The notes below the pieces were generated by a model. The model saw only the letters and a program-made list of their open reading frames with translations. It was not told the DNA's origin and did not search any database. From Methylobacillus flagellatus (GTDB lineage Bacteria; Pseudomonadota; Gammaproteobacteria; Burkholderiales; Methylophilaceae), in contig NZ_SCOU01000001.1 of NCBI RefSeq assembly GCF_005502435.1, positions 868,001 to 932,000 on the forward strand: DNA of 64,000 nt, read 5' to 3'. This document shows positions 10,617 to 19,717 of the stretch, one piece after another. Made by a program: the position numbers and the translations under genes. How positions within the stretch are numbered: the stretch's first letter is position 1; every line of letters begins with the position of its first letter.

Positions 10617-11018
10617 ATGAAAGCCATCAGTTTTGTAGTGCTCTTTGCCTGGGCTGGTATCGCCCTGGCTGAACCAGCGCCGGTTGAATCCGCACCTGCG
10701 CAAGCTTCTCTGGCCGAGCAGATCCCGACCACGGAAAAAGAATTCGTCAGTGTCATCAATCAATACAGCTCGGCACAGCTGATCTCCCAGTTTGGCGAGC
10801 CCAGCAAGCGTGACGACCTGAAAGACCGCAAGACCGGCGAAGTGGTCGCCTCCATCTGGCAATACCAGTATCTCAACACCGATGCCGAAGGCGAGTACTA
10901 TCAGACCACCGAGCTGGACATCGTCAACGACAAAGTGGTGATGGTGGTGTTCATGAACAACGATGGCAAGGGCAGCCCGGAAGAAGTGAAAAAGATCGAG
11001 ATCAAGCCAGAAATGTGA
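10617..11018 (+). CDS. Hypothetical secreted protein
   Basis: A 133-residue protein with a signal peptide (hydrophobic residues 4-17, cleavage likely after ALA at residue 18), then an Ala/Pro-rich stretch and a compact domain with SAQLISQFGEPSKRDDLKD and a run of hydrophobic beta strands (KVVMVVFMNND). The QFGEPSK-type segment is reminiscent of small SmpA/OmlA-like periplasmic folds, but I do not recognise a named family. A strong intrinsic terminator follows. An AGGGAG-like ribosome binding site lies upstream of the start. Confidence 0.7.
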   Translation: MKAISFVVLFAWAGIALAEPAPVESAPAQASLAEQIPTTEKEFVSVINQYSSAQLISQFGEPSKRDDLKDRKTGEVVASIWQYQYLNTDAEGEYYQTTELDIVNDKVVMVVFMNNDGKGSPEEVKKIEIKPEM

Positions 11019-11103
11019 ATCAGCTTGTATCATAGCGAAGACTATAGCGAAGATGAGTGTTAGCAGCAGCGAACGCGCATCACCAGCATAAAGTAATCAC
11101 CAT

Positions 11104-11131
11104 AAAAAAGGGCGGCTATCCGCTCTTTTTT
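11104..11131. terminator. Bidirectional intrinsic terminator between the hypothetical secreted gene and mscL
   Basis: A stem of 11-12 base pairs (AAAAAAGGGCGG / CCGCTCTTTTTT with one G-U pair) encloses a CTAT loop. It is A-rich on the left and T-rich on the right, so it can terminate both convergent genes. Confidence 0.85.
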
Positions 11132-11200
11132 ATTTTTCTTTTCCCGAATATGGCGATGAGCCAAATACAGTACTCACGAAAACGGCAATGTCAGCACAGC

Positions 11201-11626
11201 TCACTTCTTGAGATTGTCGCGGATCTCGCGTAACAGCAGGATCTCTTCCGGCGTTGGCGCTGGTTCAGCGGGCACTGCGGGTTCTTCCTTGCGCAAACGG
11301 TTGATGTTGCGGATCAGGATGAATACCGCGAATGCCACGATGACAAAACTGACCACCGCGTTCACCAGCATGCCGTAATTGAGCGTCACCGCACCAGCCG
11401 CCTTGGCCAGCGCCAGCGTGGCGTATGGCGCAGCGGTGGAACCTTCTTTCAGCACAAAGAACAGGTTGCTGAAATCGACATTACCCAGCAGCAAGCCGAT
11501 AGGCGGCATGATCACATCATCCACCAGCGATTTCACGATAGCGCCAAATGCAGCGCCTATGATGATACCCACGGCCATATCCACGACATTGCCACGCACT
11601 GCAAACTCACGAAACTCTTTCAACAT
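11201..11626 (-). CDS. mscL: Large-conductance mechanosensitive channel MscL
   Basis: The 141-residue protein begins [20 protein letters not shown], the conserved MscL amphipathic N-helix, followed by TM1 ([23 protein letters not shown]), a periplasmic loop, TM2 ([15 protein letters not shown]) and the cytoplasmic helix with [15 protein letters not shown]. The homopentamer releases solutes at hypo-osmotic shock. Length is typical. It faces the preceding gene across a shared terminator. Confidence 0.96.
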   Translation of the reverse strand: MLKEFREFAVRGNVVDMAVGIIIGAAFGAIVKSLVDDVIMPPIGLLLGNVDFSNLFFVLKEGSTAAPYATLALAKAAGAVTLNYGMLVNAVVSFVIVAFAVFILIRNINRLRKEEPAVPAEPAPTPEEILLLREIRDNLKK

Positions 11627-11700
11627 GCTGCCAGCCTCCTATGCGATTGCCTTATTTAAGATTGTCTTGTTACGGTGGTTTTTTGCTACAAGCCAGTCGC

Positions 11701-11706
11701 TATAAT
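11701..11706 (+). promoter_or_regulatory. Candidate -10 box for lnt
   Basis: A perfect TATAAT lies 28 bp upstream of the lnt ATG at 11734. No good -35 hexamer is visible at 16-18 bp. It supports independent transcription of lnt rather than readthrough from corC. Confidence 0.5.
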
Positions 11707-11733
11707 GCGGAGCAAGCCCTCATCGAGTCAACC

Positions 11734-13227
11734 ATGAATCCATCATCCCCCAGCCTTCTCTTTCCATACCTGCTGGCATTGCTGCTGGGGGCAAGTGCCA
11801 TGTTTGGCTATGCGCCGTTCTATCTGTTCCCGCTGCCGGTGCTGGCGCTGGCCGGCTTGTTCTGGCTGTGGCAGCGCGCCGGCACGGCAGGCCAGTCCGC
11901 CAGACTGGGCTTCAGCTTCGGGCTGGGGTTGTTCGGCGCGGGCATCTACTGGATCTACATCAGCCTGCATACCTATGGCGGCATGCCGCCCGCAGGCGCC
12001 ACCTTCGCCACCTTCTGTCTGGCCGCTTTTCTGGCGCTGTTCCCCGCGCTGGCGGGCTGGCTCAGCAAACGCGGTCCGGCCCTGCTGATCACCGCACCGG
12101 TGTGGTGGGCACTGGCCGACTGGACACGTGGCTGGATCTTCACCGGCTTCCCGTGGATGACGGTGGGTTATTCGCAAGTGCCGGGCAGCCCACTGGCTGG
12201 CTATACCCCGCTGCTGGGCATCTATGGCATCTCGCTGCTGACGGCCGCATCCGCCGCGCTGCTGGTGCTGCTATTGCAACCCGCAAAACGCAAACCCGCC
12301 ATGCTGGCATTGGTGGGGCTGTGGCTGGCGGGCAGCCTGCTCAAACTGGTGCCGTGGACCACGCCGGATGGCGAACCGGTCAGCGTAGCGCTGTTACAGG
12401 GCAACATCAGTCAGGACCTCAAATGGCAACCTGAAGAAGCACAGCGCACGCTGGATCGTTACCTGCAGCTGGTGCAGCACGCCCAGGCCAAACTGATCGT
12501 GCTACCGGAGACCGCGCTGCCCATGCTGCTGCAACAGGCACCGGAAGATTACCTGCAGGCGCTGGCCGAGCACGGCAAGCAGCAGCAAGGCGATGTGCTG
12601 GTCGGCATCGTGGAATACGAGAACGCACACTATTACAACACCATGCTCAGCCTGGGCAGCGCCGAGAGTCAGCGCTACCGCAAGAGCCATCTGGTACCGT
12701 TCGGCGAATTCATCCCGCTGAAAGCCATCTTCGGCTGGGTGTATCAGGACTGGCTCAACATCCCGCTCACCGACTTCGCGCGCGGCGGTTTCACCCAACG
12801 CCCGCTGCAGATCGCCGGTCAGCGCGTCGCCGTAAACATCTGCTATGAAGATGTGTTCGGCGAAGAGATCATCCATCAACTGCCCGAGGCCACGTTGCTG
12901 GTCAACACCAGCAACGACGCCTGGTATGGCCGCTCCACCGCCGCCTATCAGCACCTGCAGATCTCGCAGGCACGCGCACTGGAAACCGGCCGGGTGATGC
13001 TGCGCGCCACCAACACCGGCGCCACTGCCGTCATCGACCGTGATGGCCGCGTGCTGTCGCAGCTGCCGCATTTCGAGACTGCGACATTGAGCGCTGAGGT
13101 ACAAGGCTATCGCGGCAGCACGCCGTTCATCGTGTATGGCAATTATGGTTTTCTGCTGCTGGCTTTGCTGATCCTGCTACTGGCCAGATTGCGGGCGCGC
13201 GCCTGGTGGTCCAGGTCGCGCAGTTAA
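11734..13227 (+). CDS. lnt: Apolipoprotein N-acyltransferase Lnt
   Basis: Starting at the ATG at 11734 gives 497 residues: six or so N-terminal membrane helices and a nitrilase-fold periplasmic domain. The catalytic triad is visible as Glu259 (IVLPETALP), Lys317 (RKSHLVPFGEF) and Cys370 (NICYEDVFGE). Lnt adds the third acyl chain to lipoproteins in the inner membrane. An upstream in-frame extension to 11641 overlaps the promoter and is unlikely to be translated. Confidence 0.95.
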   Translation: MNPSSPSLLFPYLLALLLGASAMFGYAPFYLFPLPVLALAGLFWLWQRAGTAGQSARLGFSFGLGLFGAGIYWIYISLHTYGGMPPAGATFATFCLAAFLALFPALAGWLSKRGPALLITAPVWWALADWTRGWIFTGFPWMTVGYSQVPGSPLAGYTPLLGIYGISLLTAASAALLVLLLQPAKRKPAMLALVGLWLAGSLLKLVPWTTPDGEPVSVALLQGNISQDLKWQPEEAQRTLDRYLQLVQHAQAKLIVLPETALPMLLQQAPEDYLQALAEHGKQQQGDVLVGIVEYENAHYYNTMLSLGSAESQRYRKSHLVPFGEFIPLKAIFGWVYQDWLNIPLTDFARGGFTQRPLQIAGQRVAVNICYEDVFGEEIIHQLPEATLLVNTSNDAWYGRSTAAYQHLQISQARALETGRVMLRATNTGATAVIDRDGRVLSQLPHFETATLSAEVQGYRGSTPFIVYGNYGFLLLALLILLLARLRARAWWSRSRS

Positions 13228-13372
13228 GTCGCGCAGTTAGCTGGAAAGCGCTAGTACTCATCATTGTGCAGGCGGCCTTGCCCAGCTTTGATGCACCCGA
13301 CTGTCATGCCTGCTTCTAAGCATTAGCGAAAAGAAGTAAAATCAAGCCCTTTCGCCTGACCCGTCGGACACC

Positions 13373-14314
13373 ATGGCCCTCACTTTTCAACAAATCATCC
13401 TGACCCTGCAGCAATACTGGGACAAACAAGGCTGCGCGCTGCTGCAGCCCTATGACATGGAAGTGGGCGCAGGCACCTCGCACACCGCCACTTTCCTGCG
13501 CTCGCTGGGCCCGGAACCCTGGAAAGCCGCCTACGTGCAGCCCAGCCGCCGCCCCAAGGACGGCCGCTATGGTGAGAACCCCAACCGGCTACAGCATTAC
13601 TACCAGTTCCAGGTGGTGTTGAAACCCGCACCGGCCGACATTCTGGAGCTTTACCTGGGCTCGCTGGAAGCACTGGGCTTCGACCTCAAGCAGAACGACA
13701 TCCGCTTTGTGGAAGACGACTGGGAGAACCCCACGCTGGGCGCCTGGGGCTTGGGCTGGGAAGTATGGCTGAACGGTATGGAAGTCACCCAGTTCACCTA
13801 TTTCCAGCAAGTGGGCGGCATCGACTGCAAGCCCATCACCGGGGAGATCACCTACGGCCTGGAACGCCTGGCCATGTACCTGCAGGGTGTGGAGAACGTC
13901 TACGACCTGACCTGGACCGTCGATGCCTCAGGCAGGCGCCTGAGCTATGGCGATGTCTACCTGCAGAACGAAAAAGAACAATCCGCCTACAACTTCGAAC
14001 ACAGCGATGCCGAGTTCCTGTTCACCGCCTTTGGCGCACACGAAAAACAGGCCCTGCACCTGATGGAGAACCAGCTGGCCCTGCCCGCCTACGAGCAAGT
14101 GCTCAAGGCCGCGCACACCTTCAACCTGCTGGATGCACGCGGTGCCATTTCGGTCACCGAACGCGCTGCTTACATCGGCCGCATCCGCAACCTGGCACGC
14201 AGCGTGGCCGCCAGCTACCTGGACAGCCGCGCGCGCCTGGGCTTCCCGATGGCCCCCAAAGACTGGGCGGATGAAGTGCTGGCCAAACTGGATAAAGAAA
14301 AGAAAGTGGCTTGA
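13373..14314 (+). CDS. glyQ: Glycyl-tRNA synthetase alpha subunit
   Basis: 313 residues beginning [35 protein letters not shown], the highly conserved GlyQ catalytic start. The alpha subunit of the bacterial alpha2beta2 enzyme activates glycine. Length and sequence are typical. The beta-subunit gene glyS, normally immediate, is 418 bp away because a GIY-YIG gene and repeats lie between. Confidence 0.97.
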   Translation: MALTFQQIILTLQQYWDKQGCALLQPYDMEVGAGTSHTATFLRSLGPEPWKAAYVQPSRRPKDGRYGENPNRLQHYYQFQVVLKPAPADILELYLGSLEALGFDLKQNDIRFVEDDWENPTLGAWGLGWEVWLNGMEVTQFTYFQQVGGIDCKPITGEITYGLERLAMYLQGVENVYDLTWTVDASGRRLSYGDVYLQNEKEQSAYNFEHSDAEFLFTAFGAHEKQALHLMENQLALPAYEQVLKAAHTFNLLDARGAISVTERAAYIGRIRNLARSVAASYLDSRARLGFPMAPKDWADEVLAKLDKEKKVA

Positions 14315-14370
14315 GCCCGGCCGTCTATGTGACCAAGGCACGCAATTGGAGACCAGATGACAGCCAGATG

Positions 14371-14399
14371 CGTCATTCCCGCGTAGGCGGGAATCCAGG
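14371..14399 (-). repeat. Short palindromic repeat, left copy flanking the GIY-YIG gene
   Basis: Read on the minus strand this is CCTGGATTCCCGCC followed by TACGCGGGAATGACG, able to form a TTCCCGC/GCGGGAA hairpin. It is the inverted counterpart of the copy at 14696-14722, and related copies occur at 19529-19594 and 39908-39936. This class of short GGATTCC-hairpin repeat is often dispersed in betaproteobacterial intergenic regions. Confidence 0.85.
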
Positions 14400-14408
14400 T
14401 AACTTGAT

Positions 14409-14693
14409 ATGCAGCCATGTGTATACATGCTGGCAAGCAAACGAAATGGCACGCTGTATATCGGCGTGACCTCAGACCTGATCGCCCGGGTCTGGCAACA
14501 CAAGCAGGACCTGGCTGATGGCTTCACCAAGCAATATCAGGTGCATCTACTGGTGTGGTACGAGCTGCATGCAACGATGATCTCCGCGATTGCGCGCGAG
14601 AAGGCATTGAAACAATGGAACAGGATCTGGAAACTGCGATTGATTGAGCAAATCAATCCTGAATGGCAAGATTTATATCATCAACTCACCTGA
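14409..14693 (+). CDS. GIY-YIG nuclease family protein
   Basis: A 94-residue stand-alone GIY-YIG (UvrC/SLX-type) domain: CVYMLASKRNGTLYIGVTSDL carries the tyrosines and glycine of the motif (Tyr6, Tyr17-Ile18-Gly19), then Arg27 (RVWQHK) and the conserved Glu in AREKALKQW. These small proteins (YhbQ/COG2827-like) are presumed metal-dependent nucleases of unknown physiological role. It starts 9 nt after one palindromic repeat and stops 3 nt before an inverted copy, and interrupts glyQ-glyS, suggesting insertion as a unit. Confidence 0.88.
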   Translation: MQPCVYMLASKRNGTLYIGVTSDLIARVWQHKQDLADGFTKQYQVHLLVWYELHATMISAIAREKALKQWNRIWKLRLIEQINPEWQDLYHQLT

Positions 14694-14695
14694 AC

Positions 14696-14722
14696 TGGAT
14701 TCCCGCCTGCGCGGGAATGACG
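14696..14722 (+). repeat. Short palindromic repeat, right copy flanking the GIY-YIG gene
   Basis: The sequence TGGATTCCCGCC plus TGCGCGGGAATGACG forms a TTCCCGC/GCGGGAA hairpin and is inverted relative to the copy at 14371-14399. It ends 10 bp before the glyS start codon, where the ribosome binding site would be expected. Confidence 0.85.
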
Positions 14723-14732
14723 AAAATCTATA

Positions 14733-16850
14733 ATGTCTGTTAACAATCTGTTGGTCGAAAACCTGCTGGTCGAATTATTCGTTGAAGAACTGCCACCCAA
14801 AGCATTGAAAAAGCTGGGTGACAGTTTTGCCGAAACCCTGTCTGCCAACTTGCAGGCGCAAGGCCTGGCAACAGACGCCGCCAAGGTCACCGCTTACGCC
14901 TCGCCTCGCCGTCTGGCGGTGCACATCAGCGAGGTTGCCGCACGCGCTGCCGACAAGATGGTCTCGGTGAAGTTAATGCCCGTGACCGTCGGTCTGGATG
15001 CGGACGGCAAGGCCACACCTGCCCTGCAAAAACGTCTGGCTGCACTGGGTGCGGATGCCAGCGCCGTTGCCAGCCTCAAGCGTGCCATGGATGGCAAGGC
15101 AGAAGCCCTGTTCCATGACAGCCTGGTCAAGGGCGCCAGCCTGCAGGAAGGCCTGCAGGCCGCGCTGAGCGAAGCCATTGCCAAGCTGCCCATCCCCAAG
15201 GTGATGACCTACCAGCTCGCCAACGGCTGGGACAGTGTCCATTTCGTGCGCCCCGCGCATGGCCTGGTCGCCCTGCATGGCAGTGAAATCGTGCCGGTTT
15301 CCATACTGGGCCTGACTGCACGCAACACCACACAAGGCCACCGTTTCGAAGCCAGCGTGGACCCTATCGTTGTGAAGGATGCCGACAGTTACGCCGACCA
15401 ACTCAAGAACGACGGTGCCGTCATCGCCAGCTTCATCGAGCGTCGCGCCGAGATCGCGCGTCAACTGGACGCCGCCGCAGGCAAACTGAACCTGCAGGCG
15501 GTGCAGGACGATGCCCTGCTGGACGAAGTGACTGCCTTGGTGGAGCGCCCCAATGTACTGGTCGGCACCTTTGAGCAGGCGTTCCTGGAAGTGCCGCAGG
15601 AGTGCCTGATCCTGACCATGAAATCCAACCAGAAGTATTTCCCGCTGCTAGACAGTCAGGGCAAGCTCACCAATCAATTCCTCATCGTCAGCAACATCAA
15701 CCCGGCGGACGCCAGCGCCGTCATCGGTGGCAACGAGCGCGTGGTACGTCCACGCCTGGCCGATGCCAAGTTCTTCTTCGATCAAGACCGCAAAAAGACC
15801 CTGGAATCCCGCCTGCCCAACCTGGACAAGGTGGTGTATCACAACAAGCTGGGCAGCCAGGGCGAGCGCACGCAGCGCGTAGCCGCCATCGCCGCCAGCA
15901 TCGCACAGCAACTGGGTGGCGACACGCTGGCCGCAGAGGCCAGACAGGCCGCGCTGCTGGCCAAGGCCGACCTGCTCACCGACATGGTGGGCGAATTCCC
16001 GGAACTGCAAGGCATCATGGGCGGCTATTACGCACGCCATAATGGTCTGGGCGACAGCATCGCCAACGCCATTGAAGATCACTACAAACCACGCTTCGCC
16101 GGTGACAGCCTGCCGCGTAATCAGGTCGGCCTGTGTGTCGCACTGGCCGACAAGCTGGAAACGCTGGTCGGCATGTTCGGCATCGGTAATGTGCCCACCG
16201 GTGACAAGGACCCGTTCGCGCTACGTCGTCATGCGCTGGGTGTGGTGCGCATGCTGTCCGAAGGCAATGTAGCACTGTCGCTTGCCACGCTGATCACACT
16301 GACGGCAACCAGCTTCAACACTCTGGAAGCTGGCACCGACACCAAGCTCATCGATTTTATTTATGACCGCTTGTCAGGTGCACTGCGTGAAGCCGGTTAC
16401 AGCCCACAAGAGATCGATGCCGTGCTGGCTTTGCGCCCGCAATTGCTGGGTGATATCAGCAGCCGCCTCGCTGCAGTACGCTATTTTTCCGCACTTGCTG
16501 AAGCACCTGCCCTGGCCGCCGCCAACAAGCGTGTGGGCAACATCCTGAAAAAGGTGGAAGGCGACGTGAACGCTGTGGTGGACACTGCACTCTTGCAAGA
16601 AGCAGCCGAGCAAGCCTTGCATCAGGCACTGGCAGAAACCAAGCCCAAAGCCGACCAGCTGTTCGAAGCGGGTGATTACACCGCCTCGCTGCAGGCGCTG
16701 GCGGTGCTGAAAGCGCCGGTGGATGCCTTCTTTGACCACGTCATGGTCAATGCCGACGACGCGGCGCTAAAAGCCAACCGCCTGGCCTTGCTGTCGCAAT
16801 TGCACAAAGCCATGAATCGCGTGGCTGACTTATCCAAGTTGGCAGCTTGA
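14733..16850 (+). CDS. glyS: Glycyl-tRNA synthetase beta subunit
   Basis: 705 residues with the conserved start LLVELFVEELPPKALKKLGDSFAE and the C-terminal anticodon-binding region (VDAFFDHVMVNADD). The beta subunit binds tRNA-Gly. Residues 5-14 show a tandem NLLVE-NLLVE (a 15-bp imperfect duplication), so the N-terminus is a few residues longer than usual. No strong ribosome binding site precedes the ATG because a palindromic repeat ends 10 bp upstream. Confidence 0.96.
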   Translation: MSVNNLLVENLLVELFVEELPPKALKKLGDSFAETLSANLQAQGLATDAAKVTAYASPRRLAVHISEVAARAADKMVSVKLMPVTVGLDADGKATPALQKRLAALGADASAVASLKRAMDGKAEALFHDSLVKGASLQEGLQAALSEAIAKLPIPKVMTYQLANGWDSVHFVRPAHGLVALHGSEIVPVSILGLTARNTTQGHRFEASVDPIVVKDADSYADQLKNDGAVIASFIERRAEIARQLDAAAGKLNLQAVQDDALLDEVTALVERPNVLVGTFEQAFLEVPQECLILTMKSNQKYFPLLDSQGKLTNQFLIVSNINPADASAVIGGNERVVRPRLADAKFFFDQDRKKTLESRLPNLDKVVYHNKLGSQGERTQRVAAIAASIAQQLGGDTLAAEARQAALLAKADLLTDMVGEFPELQGIMGGYYARHNGLGDSIANAIEDHYKPRFAGDSLPRNQVGLCVALADKLETLVGMFGIGNVPTGDKDPFALRRHALGVVRMLSEGNVALSLATLITLTATSFNTLEAGTDTKLIDFIYDRLSGALREAGYSPQEIDAVLALRPQLLGDISSRLAAVRYFSALAEAPALAAANKRVGNILKKVEGDVNAVVDTALLQEAAEQALHQALAETKPKADQLFEAGDYTASLQALAVLKAPVDAFFDHVMVNADDAALKANRLALLSQLHKAMNRVADLSKLAA

Positions 16851-16873
16851 GGTTGGCAGCGTAAGCTAGAGGA

Positions 16874-17416
16874 ATGAAACTCGTCATCCTAGACCGCGAC
16901 GGCGTCATCAACCACGACAGCGCCCAGTTCATCAAAAGCCCGGACGAATGGAAGCCCATTCCGGGCAGCCTGGAAGCCATCGCGCTGCTGAACCAAAGTG
17001 GCTATCGCATCGCCGTGGCCACCAACCAGTCCGGCATCAGCCGTGGCCTGTTCGACATGGCCACGCTGAACGCCATCCACGACAAGATGTACCGCAGCCT
17101 GAGCCAGTTCGGCGGCCGCATCGATGCGCTGTTCTACTGTCCGCATGCTGCAGAAACCAAATGCAACTGCCGCAAACCCAAGTCCGGCATGATAGACGAG
17201 ATCGGCCGCCGTTTCGGCATCGACCTGGAAGGCGTGCCCAGCGTGGGCGATTCGCTGCGTGACCTGCAAGCGGGCACGGCGCGTGGCGCACAGCCCATTC
17301 TGGTACTGACCGGCAAGGGTAAACTCACGCAGGAGCAGGGCGAGCTGCCGGAGAACACCTGGATCTGCGCCGACCTGGCCGAAGCCGCCACCCGGATCAT
17401 CGCTGACGGCCTATGA
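16874..17416 (+). CDS. gmhB: D-glycero-beta-D-manno-heptose-1,7-bisphosphate 7-phosphatase
   Basis: 180 residues of the HAD superfamily with the nucleophile motif LDRDGVIN (Asp7, Asp9) and the GmhB zinc-binding segment CPHAAETKCNCRKPKSGM. It removes the 7-phosphate in ADP-heptose synthesis for LPS inner core. Its stop overlaps the following acyltransferase start (ATGA), and glyS ends 23 bp upstream; glyS-gmhB-plsC is a common betaproteobacterial order. Confidence 0.94.
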   Translation: MKLVILDRDGVINHDSAQFIKSPDEWKPIPGSLEAIALLNQSGYRIAVATNQSGISRGLFDMATLNAIHDKMYRSLSQFGGRIDALFYCPHAAETKCNCRKPKSGMIDEIGRRFGIDLEGVPSVGDSLRDLQAGTARGAQPILVLTGKGKLTQEQGELPENTWICADLAEAATRIIADGL

Positions 17417-18123
17417 TCTATCTGCGTTCCACCATCTTCATGCTAGGCCAATGGCTGTTCACGCCAATCTTCACCACGCTGGCGCTGTTTACCTTCCCAT
17501 TCCCGCCCGTCACGCGCTACCGCTTCATCTCGCTGTGGGCCAAATCCATGCTGTGGTGGCTGCGCGTCACCTGCAAAGTGCGTTATGAAGTGATCGGCCG
17601 CGAGCATATCCAGCGCTCGCCGTGCATCATCCTGTCCAAGCACCAGTCGGCCTGGGAGACGCTGGCGTTCCAGGAGATCTTTCCGCCGCAAGTATGGGTA
17701 CTGAAGCGCGAACTGCTGTGGGTACCGTTCTTCGGCTGGGGCCTGGCGATGACCTCGCCCATCGCCATCAACCGCGCCGCTGGCCGCGAAGCGCTCAAAC
17801 AACTGGTCTCGCAAGGCAAGGACAGGCTGGCCAAGGGTTTCTGCGTCGTCATTTTCCCGGAAGGCACGCGCATCCCGCCTGGTGAACGTGGCAAATACCA
17901 CATCGGCGGTGCCTGGCTGGCCAGCCACACCGGCACGCCGGTGACGCCGGTGGCCCACAATGCCGGCGAGTTCTGGGCCAAGAACTCCTTCCTGAGAAAA
18001 CCCGGCACCATCACCGTGCGTATCGGCCCGCCCATCGTCACCACCGGGCTCAAGATCGACGCGCTCAATCTGCAGGTGGAAGACTGGATAGAGCAGGAGA
18101 TGACCCGCCTGCCGCGTCCATGA
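17413..18123 (+). CDS. plsC: 1-acyl-sn-glycerol-3-phosphate acyltransferase (PlsC family)
   Basis: 236 residues with an N-terminal hydrophobic segment and the PlsC domain. Motif I is KHQSAWET, so the usual HX4D reads HX4E, a variant I associate with this subfamily; motif III is VIFPEGTRIPPG. It acylates lysophosphatidate to phosphatidate at the inner membrane. It overlaps gmhB and the next gene by four bases on each side (ATGA). Confidence 0.88.
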   Translation: MIYLRSTIFMLGQWLFTPIFTTLALFTFPFPPVTRYRFISLWAKSMLWWLRVTCKVRYEVIGREHIQRSPCIILSKHQSAWETLAFQEIFPPQVWVLKRELLWVPFFGWGLAMTSPIAINRAAGREALKQLVSQGKDRLAKGFCVVIFPEGTRIPPGERGKYHIGGAWLASHTGTPVTPVAHNAGEFWAKNSFLRKPGTITVRIGPPIVTTGLKIDALNLQVEDWIEQEMTRLPRP

Positions 18124-18839
18124 GTCCGCAACAGCTGCAACTGCCGGACGGCAGCCGCATCCCCTACATCTTGCAGCGCCGGGCGCGCCGTACCGTGGGT
18201 TTGCGCATCAGTGCCGAAGGCCTGGTGGTGAATGCCCCGGTACGCCTGTCGATCAAAACACTGGAAACCATGCTGCTCAGCAAAGCAGGCTGGATCCAGT
18301 CCAAACTGCAGGCACGTCAAGACGATCCCGCTCCGGTCATGCACTGGCAGTCGGGTGCATCCGTATTGCTGCTGGGTGAAACGCTGACTCTGGACATCCA
18401 CAACCGCCCCCGGCAACGCCAGGTACAGATAGACGCAGGCCGGCTGTCGGTAGGCGTGCCGGATGTGGAGAACACCAGCGCGGTGGCGCGCAAGGTACTG
18501 CTCTGGTACAAGCAGCAGGCCGGGCAAGACTTTCAGCGCAGGCTGGAACTCTATGCCGCCCGGCTCGGCGTACCCACTCCGCCACTCTACCTCTCCAATG
18601 CGCGCAGCCGCTGGGGTAGCTGCAACAGCCGTGGCGAAGTCAGGCTCAACTGGCGCCTAATCCAGGCCCCTGCCCACATCATCAACTACGTGGTCTGTCA
18701 CGAACTCGCCCACCTCAAACAGATGAACCACTCGCCCAAATTCTGGGCGGTGGTGGGCAGCCTGTACCCGGATTACAGATCAGCCGAACACGCGCTCAAG
18801 CAGATGTCTGCGCAATTGCATGTGATGTCACTCGGCTGA
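18120..18839 (+). CDS. Zinc metallopeptidase-like protein (YgjP/DUF45, SprT-like fold)
   Basis: 239 residues of the M48-like YgjP/DUF45 family with the zinc signature HELAHLKQMNHSPKFW (HExxH plus third His) and the family's NARSRWGSCNSRGEVRLNWRL segment. The substrate is unknown. It is the last gene of the coupled gmhB-plsC-ygjP group. Confidence 0.87.
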   Translation: MSPQQLQLPDGSRIPYILQRRARRTVGLRISAEGLVVNAPVRLSIKTLETMLLSKAGWIQSKLQARQDDPAPVMHWQSGASVLLLGETLTLDIHNRPRQRQVQIDAGRLSVGVPDVENTSAVARKVLLWYKQQAGQDFQRRLELYAARLGVPTPPLYLSNARSRWGSCNSRGEVRLNWRLIQAPAHIINYVVCHELAHLKQMNHSPKFWAVVGSLYPDYRSAEHALKQMSAQLHVMSLG

Positions 18840-19005
18840 GTGCGCTCAACCCTGACCGCTGCGCAGCATTGCTCACACCATTATTAGCAACTTGCGCCTC
18901 AACCGCGCTGCAACCTTATACTGAACACATGGCCGCATGCCTCTATGCGGGAAGCGGTCGCGCATGCATGCCATTTCAAGACATTGATGACCGCCGGAGC
19001 CTCTG

Positions 19006-19500
19006 ATGGACACTGCACTGACGTCCCCCGTAACCACACGCCTGCAACAGCAGGGCATCGCCTACGACATAGTGGAGATCCCGCTCAGCGAGGACAAAAA
19101 ACCGGTACGCAGCCTGGAAGAGCTGCTCACCGCAACAGGGCTGGACCCGCGATGCGTAGTCCGCAGCGTGGTGTTCCGTTGCGAATCCGGGCAATTCGTG
19201 CTGCTGGCCGTCGCGGGTGGCGGCCGTGCCGACTGGGCCTTGCTGCGCAAGCACCTGGACGAACGTAAACTGCGCATGGCCGAATACGACGAAGTACCGC
19301 AAGCCACTGGCTATGTGGTGGGCGCTGTGCCACCCATCGCCCTGCCCGCGTCCATACGCGTATTGGTCGACCAAAGCGTGCTCGGCTTTGAAACCGTGGT
19401 GATCGGCAGCGGCGTGCTGGGCTACGCGCTGGCGTTGAAAGGCAGTGAGCTGCTTACGCTGCTTGCCAGCGCAGAGCAGGGCAGCTTCGTCAAAGAGTAA
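19006..19500 (+). CDS. YbaK/aminoacyl-tRNA deacylase domain protein
   Basis: 164 residues of the YbaK/EbsC/ProX superfamily, single-domain. Strands around VVRSVVFRCESGQFVLLAVAGGGRAD and the C-terminal GYVVGAVPPIALPASIRVLVDQSVLGFETVVIGSG match the family. Members hydrolyse mischarged tRNAs such as Cys-tRNA-Pro; the substrate here cannot be told from sequence alone. Confidence 0.85.
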   Translation: MDTALTSPVTTRLQQQGIAYDIVEIPLSEDKKPVRSLEELLTATGLDPRCVVRSVVFRCESGQFVLLAVAGGGRADWALLRKHLDERKLRMAEYDEVPQATGYVVGAVPPIALPASIRVLVDQSVLGFETVVIGSGVLGYALALKGSELLTLLASAEQGSFVKE

Positions 19501-19528
19501 GGGTGCAGTAGTTTGATATCGTCTCGCC

Positions 19529-19601
19529 GTCGTTCCCGTGTAGGCGGGAACGATGACATGTCGTGGCCTGGTTTGCCGGCTTGCGCCGGAATGATAAAAC
19601 C
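19529..19601. repeat. Pair of palindromic repeats between the YbaK-like gene and kup
   Basis: Two hairpin-forming units lie side by side: CGTTCCCG/CGGGAACG (19531-19552) and TGCCGGCTTGCGCCGGAA with ATGA (about 19574-19594). Both belong to the GGATTCC-type dispersed palindrome family seen at 14371, 14696 and 39908. They sit between the convergent ends of the YbaK-like gene and kup. Confidence 0.75.
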
Positions 19602-19717
19602 GTGGTGGTGTTGACTTACCTCCTGCTGCCAAACTATGCACCAGCGGTAGGGCGTACCCGCTTGCGGTACGCCGCAGTTCATTCGACACAAGGCTAAAGC
19701 GAGCCTGCCCCACAACG

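Noticed and set aside
17413-18123. Inactive PlsC because motif I has Glu instead of Asp.
   Set aside because: The KHQSAWET form is a variant I associate with this subfamily and the FPEGTR motif is intact, so loss of activity is not supported.
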